Shown: positions 24,991 to 32,709 of the stretch, in pieces | How positions within the stretch are numbered: position 1 is the stretch's first letter | Layout: each line of letters starts with the position of its first letter | Assembly: GCF_022440845.1 (NCBI RefSeq) | Contig: NZ_JAKNTO010000001.1 | Span: 1,302,001 to 1,366,000, forward strand | Length of the DNA stretch: 64,000 bases | Reading direction: 5' to 3' | From: Ruminococcus sp. OA3 | GTDB lineage: Bacteria > Bacillota > Clostridia > Lachnospirales > Lachnospiraceae | Notes under the pieces: model-generated | The model's database searches: none | Told to the model about the DNA's origin: nothing | Seen by the model: the letters and a program-made list of their open reading frames with translations, nothing else | Program-made: the position numbers and the translations under genes

Positions 24991-27187
24991 ACGACCATTA
25001 TGCCTGCTGTGTATTGTGATCATGGCAGGCATCTGGCTTCTGGAAGTTTTTGGGGTCACCTATGCGGGCGGGCCCAGACCGAATGAAGCAGTAGCGGCGT
25101 ATTCAGAGGAAAACGCCGTGTGCCGGGCACTGGGAAGGGTATTCCGGCTGGAGACAAAAAGCGACACATCTTATCTCTATCTGAGAGAGACGGAACTGGT
25201 CATTCAGACCAGACGTTATTCCATAAGAAACATTAAAATTAAATTAGATAAAAAAGAATCGTTTATGACAGGAAGCGTGCTCCTTGTGACTGGAGAGCTG
25301 TACAGCATCCCGGGACCCACCAATCCGGGTCAGTTTGATCAGGGATTCTATCACGCTGTCCAGAAGATTGATGCACTGATGAGTGCTGAGACGATCGAGA
25401 TCCTGGATGGAAGCGGCTATCCGATACGCAATTTCCTCGCCGGCATCAGGGAGGATATGAGCAGTTTTCTGCAGAGGGAGGCACCCGGGGAGGCAGGGGT
25501 TCTTGCGGCAATGGTCCTGGGGGATAAAGGCCTGCTGGAAGAGACGACCAGAAGCGCCTATCAGATGGGGGGAATTATGCATATACTGGCGATTTCAGGA
25601 CTGCATCTGACAGTTATAGGAATGGGCGTATTCCGCCTTTTAATGAAACTGGGGTGTGGCTGCAGAATGGCAGGGTGTATATCCGCATTTCTGATGGTGG
25701 GATATGGACTCTTTACGGGCTCCAGTGTCTCTGCTATGAGGGCTGTTATCATGTTTGCTCTTACTGCAGGGGCCAGATTGACTGGCAGGACATATGATCT
25801 GATGTCTGGTCTGGCTCTCTCAGCACTTTTGATCCTGGCCGAATATCCGGGATATCTGTGGTATAGTGGTTTTTTACTGTCTTATGCAGCGGTGATGGGC
25901 ATCGGTCTGATACTGCCGGCACTAAAGCGGATGGAAAAAGCGGGAAGCGCCATGCGCTCTTTTGGGGCTGTGTGGGTTATGACTTTTCCGCTGACGCTGT
26001 ACTATTTTTATGAGCTGCCTGTGTTTGCCCCGCTGATTAATCTGCTGCTGCTTCCAATGCTTCCGCTGGTGTTGGGGTCCGGGGCGGCAGGCTGCCTGGC
26101 AGGGCAGATTTCAGCAGATGCAGGGAGGCTGCTGCTCCTGCCCGGGAAGATGGTGCTGGAATTATATGATGGGGTACTGCAGATTGTGAACAGAATTCCG
26201 TTTGCTTCCTGGATACTGGGAAAACCATCGCAGATTCAAATGGTGATTTATTATTTCGTGGTAGGGGTATGGATTTTACTGGTGAACAGGAGTACAAAAC
26301 AACGGGAGAAAAGTGTATGGAAACTGCTGCTGCCTGTGGCAGCTGTGATATGTCTGTGTTTTCGTCTTCCGGGCGGACTGGGGATAACAATGCTGGATGT
26401 CGGCCAGGGAGATTCTTTTGTGTTCAGCTTACCGTCAGGATCACACTATATGCTGGACGGAGGGAGCAGCAGCACGGGTAATGTGGGAACCTATCGGATT
26501 TTACCGTATCTGAAGAGCTGCGGAATTCAGACCCTCGAGGGGGTGTTTGTTACACACGGTGATGAAGACCATATGAACGGAATAATGGAAATATTGTCAG
26601 CGATCAGGGAGCGCCGAACTTCTCTGCGCATAAACAAATTGCTGCTGCCGTACTGGATGAAAACAACCGGTGAAAGAAAACTGACAGAGACGGCTGAGGC
26701 ATCAGGCATTTCGGTTATCTATCTGAAAAAGGGGGATCGGATCCAGGATGGCGATGTTAGTTTTACGATACTACATCCGCCGCAAAATGAGACTCCTGAG
26801 GATGAAAACAGTGGTTCGCTTACATTTAAAATTGAACTTAAAAAATTTTCAGCCGTTTTTACGGGAGATCTTTGCGGGAAAGCAGAGGAACAGGTTGCCG
26901 GAGAAGATATCTCCTGCCAGCTTCTGAAAGTTGCCCACCATGGTTCCGTTTCCTCAACGGCGAAAGAATTTCTGAGTGAGGCTATGCCTGATATCTGTTT
27001 TATATCATGCGGTGCGGATAACAGGTATGGACATCCGCATCCGGAGGTGGTAAAACGTATTGAACGTGCGGGGGCAGAGATCTGGCAGACCGCGGAAACA
27101 GGGGCGGTGATGCTTGAAACGGATGGGAGAGAAAGGCTGAGGCTCAAAAGCTTTCTGGGAAAATCAGACGTTGACAAAGTGGGATAA
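24983..27187 (+). CDS. comEC: DNA internalisation channel ComEC/Rec2
   Basis: A 734-residue polytopic membrane protein that passes single-stranded DNA across the membrane during transformation. N-terminal DUF4131-like region, central Competence domain (GIMHILAISGLHLTVIGMG near residues 194-212) with many transmembrane helices, and C-terminal metallo-beta-lactamase-like domain (DVGQGDSF, THGDEDHMNG, VAHHGSVSST) thought to degrade the second strand. All parts are present and the frame is open, so the gene looks functional. Overlaps the GerM-domain gene by 8 bases; holA follows. Confidence 0.94.
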   Translation: MNKRPLCLLCIVIMAGIWLLEVFGVTYAGGPRPNEAVAAYSEENAVCRALGRVFRLETKSDTSYLYLRETELVIQTRRYSIRNIKIKLDKKESFMTGSVLLVTGELYSIPGPTNPGQFDQGFYHAVQKIDALMSAETIEILDGSGYPIRNFLAGIREDMSSFLQREAPGEAGVLAAMVLGDKGLLEETTRSAYQMGGIMHILAISGLHLTVIGMGVFRLLMKLGCGCRMAGCISAFLMVGYGLFTGSSVSAMRAVIMFALTAGARLTGRTYDLMSGLALSALLILAEYPGYLWYSGFLLSYAAVMGIGLILPALKRMEKAGSAMRSFGAVWVMTFPLTLYYFYELPVFAPLINLLLLPMLPLVLGSGAAGCLAGQISADAGRLLLLPGKMVLELYDGVLQIVNRIPFASWILGKPSQIQMVIYYFVVGVWILLVNRSTKQREKSVWKLLLPVAAVICLCFRLPGGLGITMLDVGQGDSFVFSLPSGSHYMLDGGSSSTGNVGTYRILPYLKSCGIQTLEGVFVTHGDEDHMNGIMEILSAIRERRTSLRINKLLLPYWMKTTGERKLTETAEASGISVIYLKKGDRIQDGDVSFTILHPPQNETPEDENSGSLTFKIELKKFSAVFTGDLCGKAEEQVAGEDISCQLLKVAHHGSVSSTAKEFLSEAMPDICFISCGADNRYGHPHPEVVKRIERAGAEIWQTAETGAVMLETDGRERLRLKSFLGKSDVDKVG

Positions 27188-27205
27188 AATGAGTATCGTA
27201 GTTGT

Positions 27206-28186
27206 ATGAAAAGTATATTGGAAGATATTAAAAATAATGAATTTAAACATGTTTATCTGTTTTACGGAGAAGAAGGTTATCTGAAAAAGCAGTACCGGGA
27301 CAAGCTCTCTGCAGCCTGGCTTCCGGAGGATGACACAATGAACCGTACGACGTTTCGGGGGAAGGGAATTTCACCGGGAGAAGTTATCGATCTGGGGGAA
27401 ACGCTGCCGTTTTTGGCCCAGAGCAGAGTGCTCATCCTTGAGGAGACCGGCTTTTTTAAGGGACAGTGCGAGAAACTGCCCGACTACATCGCACAGCTGC
27501 CGGACTATCTGTATCTGTTGTTTGTGGAGGAAGAGATAGACAAAAGAAGCCGTATGTATAAGGCGGTAAAAAGTGCAGGGAGAATTGTGGAATTTACCAG
27601 ACAGAATGAAAGCACGCTGATGCGCTGGGTACTTGGAACTCTGAAAAAAGAGGGCAGAAAAATTACAAAACAGGATATGGAACTGTTTCTGTCATGTACC
27701 GGAAATGATATGTATCAGATTGAAAATGAACTGGAAAAGCTGCTTGCCTATACCGCGGGGCGTGATGTGATTTTGACGGCAGATATTGAAGCCGTATGTT
27801 CTGTGCAGGTGGCCAATCATATTTTTGATATGGTGCGTGCGGTTGCTCAGAAAGACCAGAAACAGGCTCTTAAGCTGTATTATGATCTGCTTGAGCTGAA
27901 AGAGCCGCCGATGCGGATACTATTTCTTCTGGCAAGGCAATTCAACCACCTGCTGCAGATAAAAGAGCTGTCGGCGGCGGGGTACAGCCAGAGTGAGATG
28001 GCTTCTAAAATCGGGGTGCAGAGTTTTGTGGTGCGAAATTATATGGGATATGCAGGCAAATACGAAAAGCAAATGCTCCAGGAGGCATTGAATGATTTCC
28101 TGCAGGCCGAGGAAGAGGTAAAAACAGGTCGTCTGACTGACGTGATGAGCGTGGAGCTGCTGATAGTAAAATACAGCACGGCATGA
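27206..28186 (+). CDS. holA: DNA polymerase III delta subunit
   Basis: A 326-residue clamp-loader subunit that opens the beta sliding clamp. N-terminal YLFYGEEGYLKKQY matches the YqeN/HolA family start; the middle KEGRKITKQDMELFLSCTG and C-terminal RQFNHLLQIKEL-type runs also fit. Length is normal. The ribosome site is weak. Position after comEC and before rpsT (opposite strand) repeats the order known in Bacillus subtilis. Confidence 0.93.
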   Translation: MKSILEDIKNNEFKHVYLFYGEEGYLKKQYRDKLSAAWLPEDDTMNRTTFRGKGISPGEVIDLGETLPFLAQSRVLILEETGFFKGQCEKLPDYIAQLPDYLYLLFVEEEIDKRSRMYKAVKSAGRIVEFTRQNESTLMRWVLGTLKKEGRKITKQDMELFLSCTGNDMYQIENELEKLLAYTAGRDVILTADIEAVCSVQVANHIFDMVRAVAQKDQKQALKLYYDLLELKEPPMRILFLLARQFNHLLQIKELSAAGYSQSEMASKIGVQSFVVRNYMGYAGKYEKQMLQEALNDFLQAEEEVKTGRLTDVMSVELLIVKYSTA

Positions 28187-28198
28187 TGCCGCGCTGTA
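28166..28198 (-). terminator. Terminator of the small minus-strand gene, inside the end of holA
   Basis: 12-pair stem with one mismatch, TACAGCACGGCA (28172-28183) with TGCCGCGCTGTA (28187-28198). On the minus strand it runs into TTTTAC. The stem includes holA's last codons. Confidence 0.55.
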
Positions 28199-28210
28199 TG
28201 CAGCCGGCTG

Positions 28211-28408
28211 TCAAAGAGGCCAGCCGCACAGCCATGCAACAGGCGTCATGATCAGATAGCATACTGCAAACACAGCGCCGAGCGTGAGGACTGGAAGTCC
28301 GAAAAATACCGACAGCAATGCAGCGGCAGGGCTGCATGCGGAGAGTATCTCTTTTGTTCTGGTGTTATGCATTGTATGTGTATTCGTGATAGGAATTGCT
28401 TTTGTCAT
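28211..28408 (-). CDS. Small membrane protein, 65 residues, unknown function
   Basis: A short open frame with an excellent ribosome site (AAGAAGGAGG, 7 bases before the ATG on the minus strand), a plausible promoter upstream (TTGCCA, 18 bp, TATTCT) and a downstream hairpin with a T-tract. The protein has a polar N-terminus and one or two hydrophobic segments (about residues 27-60), including a GLPVLTLGAVFAVCYLIMTP run. No family recognised. It sits between convergent holA and the co-directional rpsT. Signals argue that it is real; expression unproven. Confidence 0.65.
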   Translation of the reverse strand: MTKAIPITNTHTMHNTRTKEILSACSPAAALLSVFFGLPVLTLGAVFAVCYLIMTPVAWLCGWPL

Positions 28409-28493
28409 ATGGATCCCTCCTTCTTTAGTTACAGAATAGCAGGAAGGAAATTAAAATGGCAAAAGAAATGCGGGGTCCGTGTTAAGAAAGCAT

Positions 28494-28530
28494 AAAAAAA
28501 GAACAGCCACTGACGGGATGGCTGTTCTTT
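28494..28530 (-). terminator. Terminator of rpsT
   Basis: 12-bp stem AAAGAACAGCCA/TGGCTGTTCTTT (28498-28509 with 28519-28530); on the minus strand followed by a run of T (28494-28500). Confidence 0.9.
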
Positions 28531-28544
28531 CCTGCGTCATTTAA

Positions 28545-28808
28545 TTATGCGATTGTATTTACTGCTTTAGACAGACGGGAGACTTTTCTGGAAGATGTGT
28601 TTTTGTGGTACACACCTTTCGCAGCAGCCTTGTCGATTGTGGAAATAGCTTCCAATAAAGCACTGTTTGCTGCTTCTTTGTCTTTATTTGCAACTGCTGC
28701 CTCTACTTTTTTGATAGAAGTCTTTACAGCAGATTTGATTGCTTTGTTTCTGGCAGCCTTAGTTCTGTTTACCAGGATTCTTTTTTTTGCGGATTTAATA
28801 TTAGCCAA
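28545..28808 (-). CDS. rpsT: 30S ribosomal protein S20
   Basis: An 87-residue primary 16S rRNA-binding protein. Translated from the TTG at 28808 it begins MANIKSAKKR, the standard S20 N-terminus; GGAGGTG lies 6 bases upstream. A further in-frame TTG at 28823 overlaps the ribosome site and is unlikely. UUG initiation is also used by Escherichia coli rpsT, where weak initiation serves autoregulation. Ends NTIA. The long leader holds two small hairpins, one directly abutting the ribosome site. Opposite strand to its neighbours gpr and holA, as in Bacillus. Confidence 0.95.
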   Translation of the reverse strand: MANIKSAKKRILVNRTKAARNKAIKSAVKTSIKKVEAAVANKDKEAANSALLEAISTIDKAAAKGVYHKNTSSRKVSRLSKAVNTIA

Positions 28809-28823
28809 AACGTACACCTCCAA

Positions 28824-28911
28824 TAATCATTTGATGATTTATTATTTTTTCTGATTTCTGATTTTTCATATATTAGAGTGACACGAAACTCTAACATACA
28901 CATGCTTATAT
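28824..28911 (-). promoter_or_regulatory. rpsT leader with two hairpins
   Basis: On the minus strand the roughly 90-base leader contains TTAGAGT...ACTCTAA (7-bp stem) and, just before GGAGGTG, AATAAATCAT-CAA-ATGATTATT, which could hide the ribosome site. Candidate for S20 autoregulation, by analogy only. Confidence 0.4.
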
Positions 28912-28940
28912 ATTTTATGACACTTCTTTTTGTTTGTCAA
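28912..28940 (-). promoter_or_regulatory. Promoter of rpsT
   Basis: Minus-strand TTGACA (28935-28940), 17 bp, TAAAAT (28912-28917). Near-consensus, as expected for a ribosomal protein gene. Confidence 0.85.
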
Positions 28941-28980
28941 TACATATTTCATGAAAATGTGGCAGAAAAGAATAGAAATC

Positions 28981-29042
28981 GTAACAGTTCAGACGGGGTA
29001 TTTTCCTGCCCGGCTTTTGCTGGACAGGAAAATGCCAAGGCC
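28981..29042 (+). repeat. Second copy of the 17-bp dispersed repeat with a following hairpin
   Basis: GTAACAGTTCAGACGGG is identical to 8244-8260. It is followed by a hairpin GTATTTTCCTGCC/GGACAGGAAAATGC around a CGGCTTTTGCT loop. No gene is visible in 28941-29068; the stretch holds this element only. Confidence 0.45.
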
Positions 29043-29068
29043 TGTTTTTACGTGAGCAAAACAAAAAA

Positions 29069-29119
29069 TCAATTGACAAATGCAGACTGAAATTGTACAA
29101 TAAAATTAGTCAATTGACA
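29069..29119 (+). promoter_or_regulatory. Promoter of the second substrate-binding protein, with repeated TCAATTGACA
   Basis: TTGACA (29073-29078), 17 bp, TACAAT (29096-29101). The -35 is part of TCAATTGACA (29069-29078), repeated exactly at 29110-29119, 41 bp (about four helical turns) downstream; the TCAATTGA core is itself a palindrome, so this may be an operator pair. Confidence 0.65.
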
Positions 29120-29242
29120 GGCTTTTGAAGGAATTGAGGTCTTCTTTTTTACTAAAACTTTTATGATGGCGGCGATTACAGAAAAAAGCCTTCAGTGGCG
29201 AAAGGTTAGGAGTGTCAAAAAAGGTATAGGAGGAAAAGGTTT

Positions 29243-30322
29243 ATGAAGAGAAGGTTAATTGCATGTTTACTGACTGGAGTATTAGCGCTGGGAATGCTGT
29301 CCGGCTGTGGCGGCGGTGAGGAAAAGAACGCTGCACCTGCAGAAAATTCGGATGCAGGCGGAGAGGGAGATGCTGCACCTGCAAAAGATTCAGATGCAGG
29401 CGATGAGTCGGCAGAAGGCTCAGGGGATCTGGGGACGGTCACACTGATTCTCAGCAACAGGGATGAATTTCTCTCGACGCTGGAAACCGGCGTGCAGAAT
29501 GCAGCTAAAGACATGGGCGTAAACATGGTAACACAGGATGCCCAGAATGATACCAGCAAACTGCTTCAGTTTGTTGAGACCGCAAAGAACGACGGACAGA
29601 AAGCGATTATTGTAAATCCGGTTGACCCGGCGACATGTTCTCAGATCGTCGAGGCGGCAGGTGATATGAAAGTTGTACTTATCAACAGATATCCGACAGA
29701 AGAATCTGTATTAAGTGAAAGCGTTGTATATGCAGGATCTGATGAGATGGAATCCGGAAAATATCAGGGAGAATATCTGGCCGAGCACTTTAAGGCAGCG
29801 GGCAAGACAGAAATAAAATATATCCTGCTGAACGGTATGATCGGACAGACCTCTACCACGCAGCGTACAGAGTCCTGTCTTCAGGCTTTGGAAGATGCCG
29901 GTATTACGGCAACCGAGGCAACAGCTCCGCTGGCTGCAGACTGGGATCGTGCGACAGCACAGGATATGATCACACCTCTTCTGACAACAATTGATTATGA
30001 CTGCATTATTTCCAACAACGATGCTATGGCTCTGGGTGCGATCGAAGCTATGAAATCTGTAGGGCTTGATCCTGCTTCGATTCCGATCGTTGGTGTAGAC
30101 GCTACAGTTGACGGATGCCAGGCAATCAAAGAAGGCACGTTGGCTATGACGGTATTCCAGGATGCAGAGGGACAGGGAGTTGCAGCTATGAAATCTGCAC
30201 AAAATCTCGTGGATGGAAAACCGCTGAATGAGGGAACAGACTTTACATTGGATGAGACCGGAAATGTTCTCTGGGTACCATTTGTTCCTGTTACAGCTGA
30301 TAATGTAGACGAATATATGTAA
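29243..30322 (+). CDS. Sugar-type ABC substrate-binding lipoprotein (ribose-binding family), orphan
   Basis: A 359-residue exported lipoprotein: signal ending MLSGC (Cys22), an Ala/Gly/Asp/Glu linker with an imperfect internal duplication (GGEGDAAPAKDSDAG-like, residues 29-60), then a ribose/galactose-binding type fold (TLILSNRDEFLSTLETGVQ; NPVDPATCSQIVEAA; ISNNDAMALGAIEAM). The NNDAMALGA run is typical of galactose/ribose-binding proteins. No permease or ATPase adjoins; it has its own promoter and terminator. It interrupts the usual rpsT-gpr neighbourhood, so it looks inserted. Ligand unknown. Confidence 0.88.
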   Translation: MKRRLIACLLTGVLALGMLSGCGGGEEKNAAPAENSDAGGEGDAAPAKDSDAGDESAEGSGDLGTVTLILSNRDEFLSTLETGVQNAAKDMGVNMVTQDAQNDTSKLLQFVETAKNDGQKAIIVNPVDPATCSQIVEAAGDMKVVLINRYPTEESVLSESVVYAGSDEMESGKYQGEYLAEHFKAAGKTEIKYILLNGMIGQTSTTQRTESCLQALEDAGITATEATAPLAADWDRATAQDMITPLLTTIDYDCIISNNDAMALGAIEAMKSVGLDPASIPIVGVDATVDGCQAIKEGTLAMTVFQDAEGQGVAAMKSAQNLVDGKPLNEGTDFTLDETGNVLWVPFVPVTADNVDEYM

Positions 30323-30356
30323 TGATTAAAAATTAAGATGATCATGTAGTATGAGA

Positions 30357-30390
30357 ACCGCCGGCGAAATTTTTTGCCGGCGGTATTTGA
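30357..30390 (+). terminator. Terminator after the second substrate-binding protein
   Basis: 9-bp perfect stem ACCGCCGGC/GCCGGCGGT (30357-30365 with 30376-30384) with a T-rich loop; only a short ATTTGATT tail follows. Confidence 0.7.
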
Positions 30391-30484
30391 TTGCCCCGCT
30401 TTTTGGACTCTTTGCCCTGAATACATATTTCACGGAGAAAGTGCAGAAGATAGTAGAAAATCTATGACAAGGAGATCGGAAGAT

Positions 30485-31393
30485 ATGATATCGAAGTACC
30501 GCGTGCGTACAGACCTGGCTGTGGAGAGCAAAGAGAAGTTTGAAAAGGACAACGTAGAAATTGAAGGGGTCGTTATCAGGGAACGCTATGACAGAGAAAA
30601 AGAGATAAAGACAACGACTGTCATTATTGAGACCGACCGCGGGGCCAAAATTATGGAAAAGCCAAAAGGTGTTTATATTACGATGGAAGCTCCGAATCTG
30701 ACAGTTCCGGACGAGGATTACCATCGTGAGGTCTCGAAGGAGCTGGCTCATCATCTCCGAAAAGTCATGGGACTGAAGAAGGAAAAGTCTGTGCTCATAG
30801 CCGGTCTCGGGAACCGGGATATAACACCGGATGCGCTGGGACCTGAGGTTGTACGAAATCTGGATATTAACCGTCACATCGTAAAGGAATATGGGGCGGC
30901 AGCGGTAGGTGAAGGAAGCGTTCATATTGTGAGCAGCATTATACCGGGTGTTATGGCACAGACCGGTATGGAGACACTTGAGATACTGCAGGGAATCGTC
31001 CGGGAGACAAAACCGGATATTGTAGTTGCGATTGATGCACTGGCAGCACGCAGCACGAAGAGGCTGAACTGTACGATTCAGATTACTGATACCGGTATTA
31101 ATCCGGGTTCCGGTGTGCTGAATCACAGAAATGGCCTGAACCAGGAGACGCTGGGGGTGCCGGTCGTTGCCATTGGGGTTCCAACAGTTGTGGATGCGGC
31201 AACGATCGTGCATGACGCTATGGAACATCTTCTGGAGACTCTTGAAGAAGCGGAAATGGAAGAATTTCTGTCGGAGCTGATTACACCGCAGCTTCACAGT
31301 ATGTTTGTGACGCCAAAAGATGTGGACGAAACAGTGAAAAATTTAAGTTATACCATATCAGAAGGATTAAATATCGCACTGAATGAAGTATAA
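30485..31393 (+). CDS. gpr: Germination protease GPR (spore protease)
   Basis: A 302-residue unusual aspartic-type endopeptidase that degrades small acid-soluble proteins during spore germination. Begins with RTDLAVE, matching the propeptide/processing region; GLGNRDITPDALGP and VVAIDALAARSTKRLNCTIQ are diagnostic, with the paired aspartates present. ATG 30485 preferred (AAGGAG 10 bases upstream). Shows that the organism belongs to a spore-forming lineage. Followed after 41 bases by spoIIP, the usual order. Confidence 0.95.
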   Translation: MISKYRVRTDLAVESKEKFEKDNVEIEGVVIRERYDREKEIKTTTVIIETDRGAKIMEKPKGVYITMEAPNLTVPDEDYHREVSKELAHHLRKVMGLKKEKSVLIAGLGNRDITPDALGPEVVRNLDINRHIVKEYGAAAVGEGSVHIVSSIIPGVMAQTGMETLEILQGIVRETKPDIVVAIDALAARSTKRLNCTIQITDTGINPGSGVLNHRNGLNQETLGVPVVAIGVPTVVDAATIVHDAMEHLLETLEEAEMEEFLSELITPQLHSMFVTPKDVDETVKNLSYTISEGLNIALNEV

Positions 31394-31434
31394 CATGGGA
31401 GGCAGCTTCATATATAGATATGAGGTGATGCCGA

Positions 31435-32613
31435 TTGAGGAAAAAAAACACGATATTAAAAAGCCTGTTTTTTCTGTTGATGCTGGGATTTGGCATTTAT
31501 AATGTGATGCAGGCAGTATGGATTTTCCGGCAGGATGATGCAGCGAGAAGGCAGCTTTTACTGGAACGTATTGGTATTGGGCTGACGGAACAGGCTGTTT
31601 CCATATATATGCCCGGTTTATTTTATACGACACAGGCAGAAGATGAGACGGTGATTCTTGAAGATGAATCAACATGTGAAAGTATTCTTGAGATGAATGG
31701 GAGAACCCTTGCGGAACGGCTGCTGGGTGAAAATCAGGGAAAAGCCGTGGAGGCCGAAAATGAAGCCGCCGCACAGAAAGAACAGAGTGAGGATGAGACG
31801 CAGGATACGGTGGAGACGGTAAATCCTGTAAATCCGCTGTTTGACATCTCGCTTGAAAGTCTGCGTAATTTTGATTATCTGCTGAATCATTTTTTTGTTG
31901 TGGATCCGAATACGACGATCGGTGAGGATACATTGAATATTGATACGCTGATGGAGCATGATCTTACCATGCAGCAGGATAATTCACAGCCTCAGATCCT
32001 GATCTATCATACACATTCTCAGGAACAGTTTGTGGACTCTGACCCGAATGATACCTCCACCTGGATAACGGGAGTGGGGGACTACCTGACGCAGATTCTC
32101 ACAGAGCAGTATGGCTATCAGGTGCTCCATGACACACAGACATTTGACATTATCGATGGTGAGATCGACAGGAGCAAAGCATACAATGCCGCCCGCGACG
32201 GCCTTTTGCAGATTCTGGAAGAAAATCCATCCATAGAGGTGATCATCGATCTGCACAGAGACGGGGTGTCGGAGGATAAACACCTGGTGACGGATATCAA
32301 CGGAAAGCCGACGGCACAGATCATGTACTTTAATGGGCTGAGCTATACAAATGAGAGCGGAGCGCTTGACTATCTGCCGAATGACAATGTGATTGCCAAT
32401 CTGGCGTTTTCTTTTCGCCTGGAGTATGAAGCAGCGGGATATTATCCGACACTCACCAGATGTGTGTATCTGAAGGGGTACCGGTATAACCTGGATCTGA
32501 GACCAAAGTCCATCCTGCTGGAGGTAGGTGCACAGACGAATACAGTGGAGGAGGCCCGCAACGCGATGGAGCCGTTTGCCTATATTTTAAATAAAGTCTT
32601 AAAAGGTGAATGA
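31435..32613 (+). CDS. spoIIP: Stage II sporulation protein P
   Basis: A 392-residue membrane-anchored peptidoglycan amidase/endopeptidase needed for forespore engulfment, acting with SpoIID and SpoIIM. N-terminal transmembrane anchor (residues 9-28), an acidic linker, then the SpoIIP domain with the zinc-site run IYHTHSQE (His192, His194) and DLHRDGV. Initiates at TTG, with GAGGTG eight bases upstream; no in-frame ATG nearby. A CATATATA element 14 bases after TATAAC in the preceding gap could be a sigma-E promoter, a weak call. Confidence 0.93.
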   Translation: MRKKNTILKSLFFLLMLGFGIYNVMQAVWIFRQDDAARRQLLLERIGIGLTEQAVSIYMPGLFYTTQAEDETVILEDESTCESILEMNGRTLAERLLGENQGKAVEAENEAAAQKEQSEDETQDTVETVNPVNPLFDISLESLRNFDYLLNHFFVVDPNTTIGEDTLNIDTLMEHDLTMQQDNSQPQILIYHTHSQEQFVDSDPNDTSTWITGVGDYLTQILTEQYGYQVLHDTQTFDIIDGEIDRSKAYNAARDGLLQILEENPSIEVIIDLHRDGVSEDKHLVTDINGKPTAQIMYFNGLSYTNESGALDYLPNDNVIANLAFSFRLEYEAAGYYPTLTRCVYLKGYRYNLDLRPKSILLEVGAQTNTVEEARNAMEPFAYILNKVLKGE

Positions 32614-32639
32614 CAAGCCGAATGCAGGTGTGCTATAAT
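32610..32639 (+). promoter_or_regulatory. Promoter of lepA
   Basis: ATGACA (32610-32615, overlapping the spoIIP stop), 18 bp, TATAAT (32634-32639). A 7-bp hairpin GCATCGG-AATA-CCGATGC follows at 32649-32666 in the leader. Confidence 0.6.
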
Positions 32640-32709
32640 ACTGAGTTAGCATCGGAATACCGATGCCGGCAAATATCAGGAAAACATTGTACATTTGGGA
32701 GGAATACGT

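Noticed and set aside
28456-28485. Nine-codon plus-strand frame after AGGAAGGAAA upstream of the rpsT terminator
   Set aside because: Too short, lies opposite the promoter zone of a minus-strand gene and has no further support.
30326-31297. Open minus-strand frame of 323 codons opposite gpr
   Set aside because: gpr on the plus strand is unmistakable; antisense frame has no ribosome site or motif.
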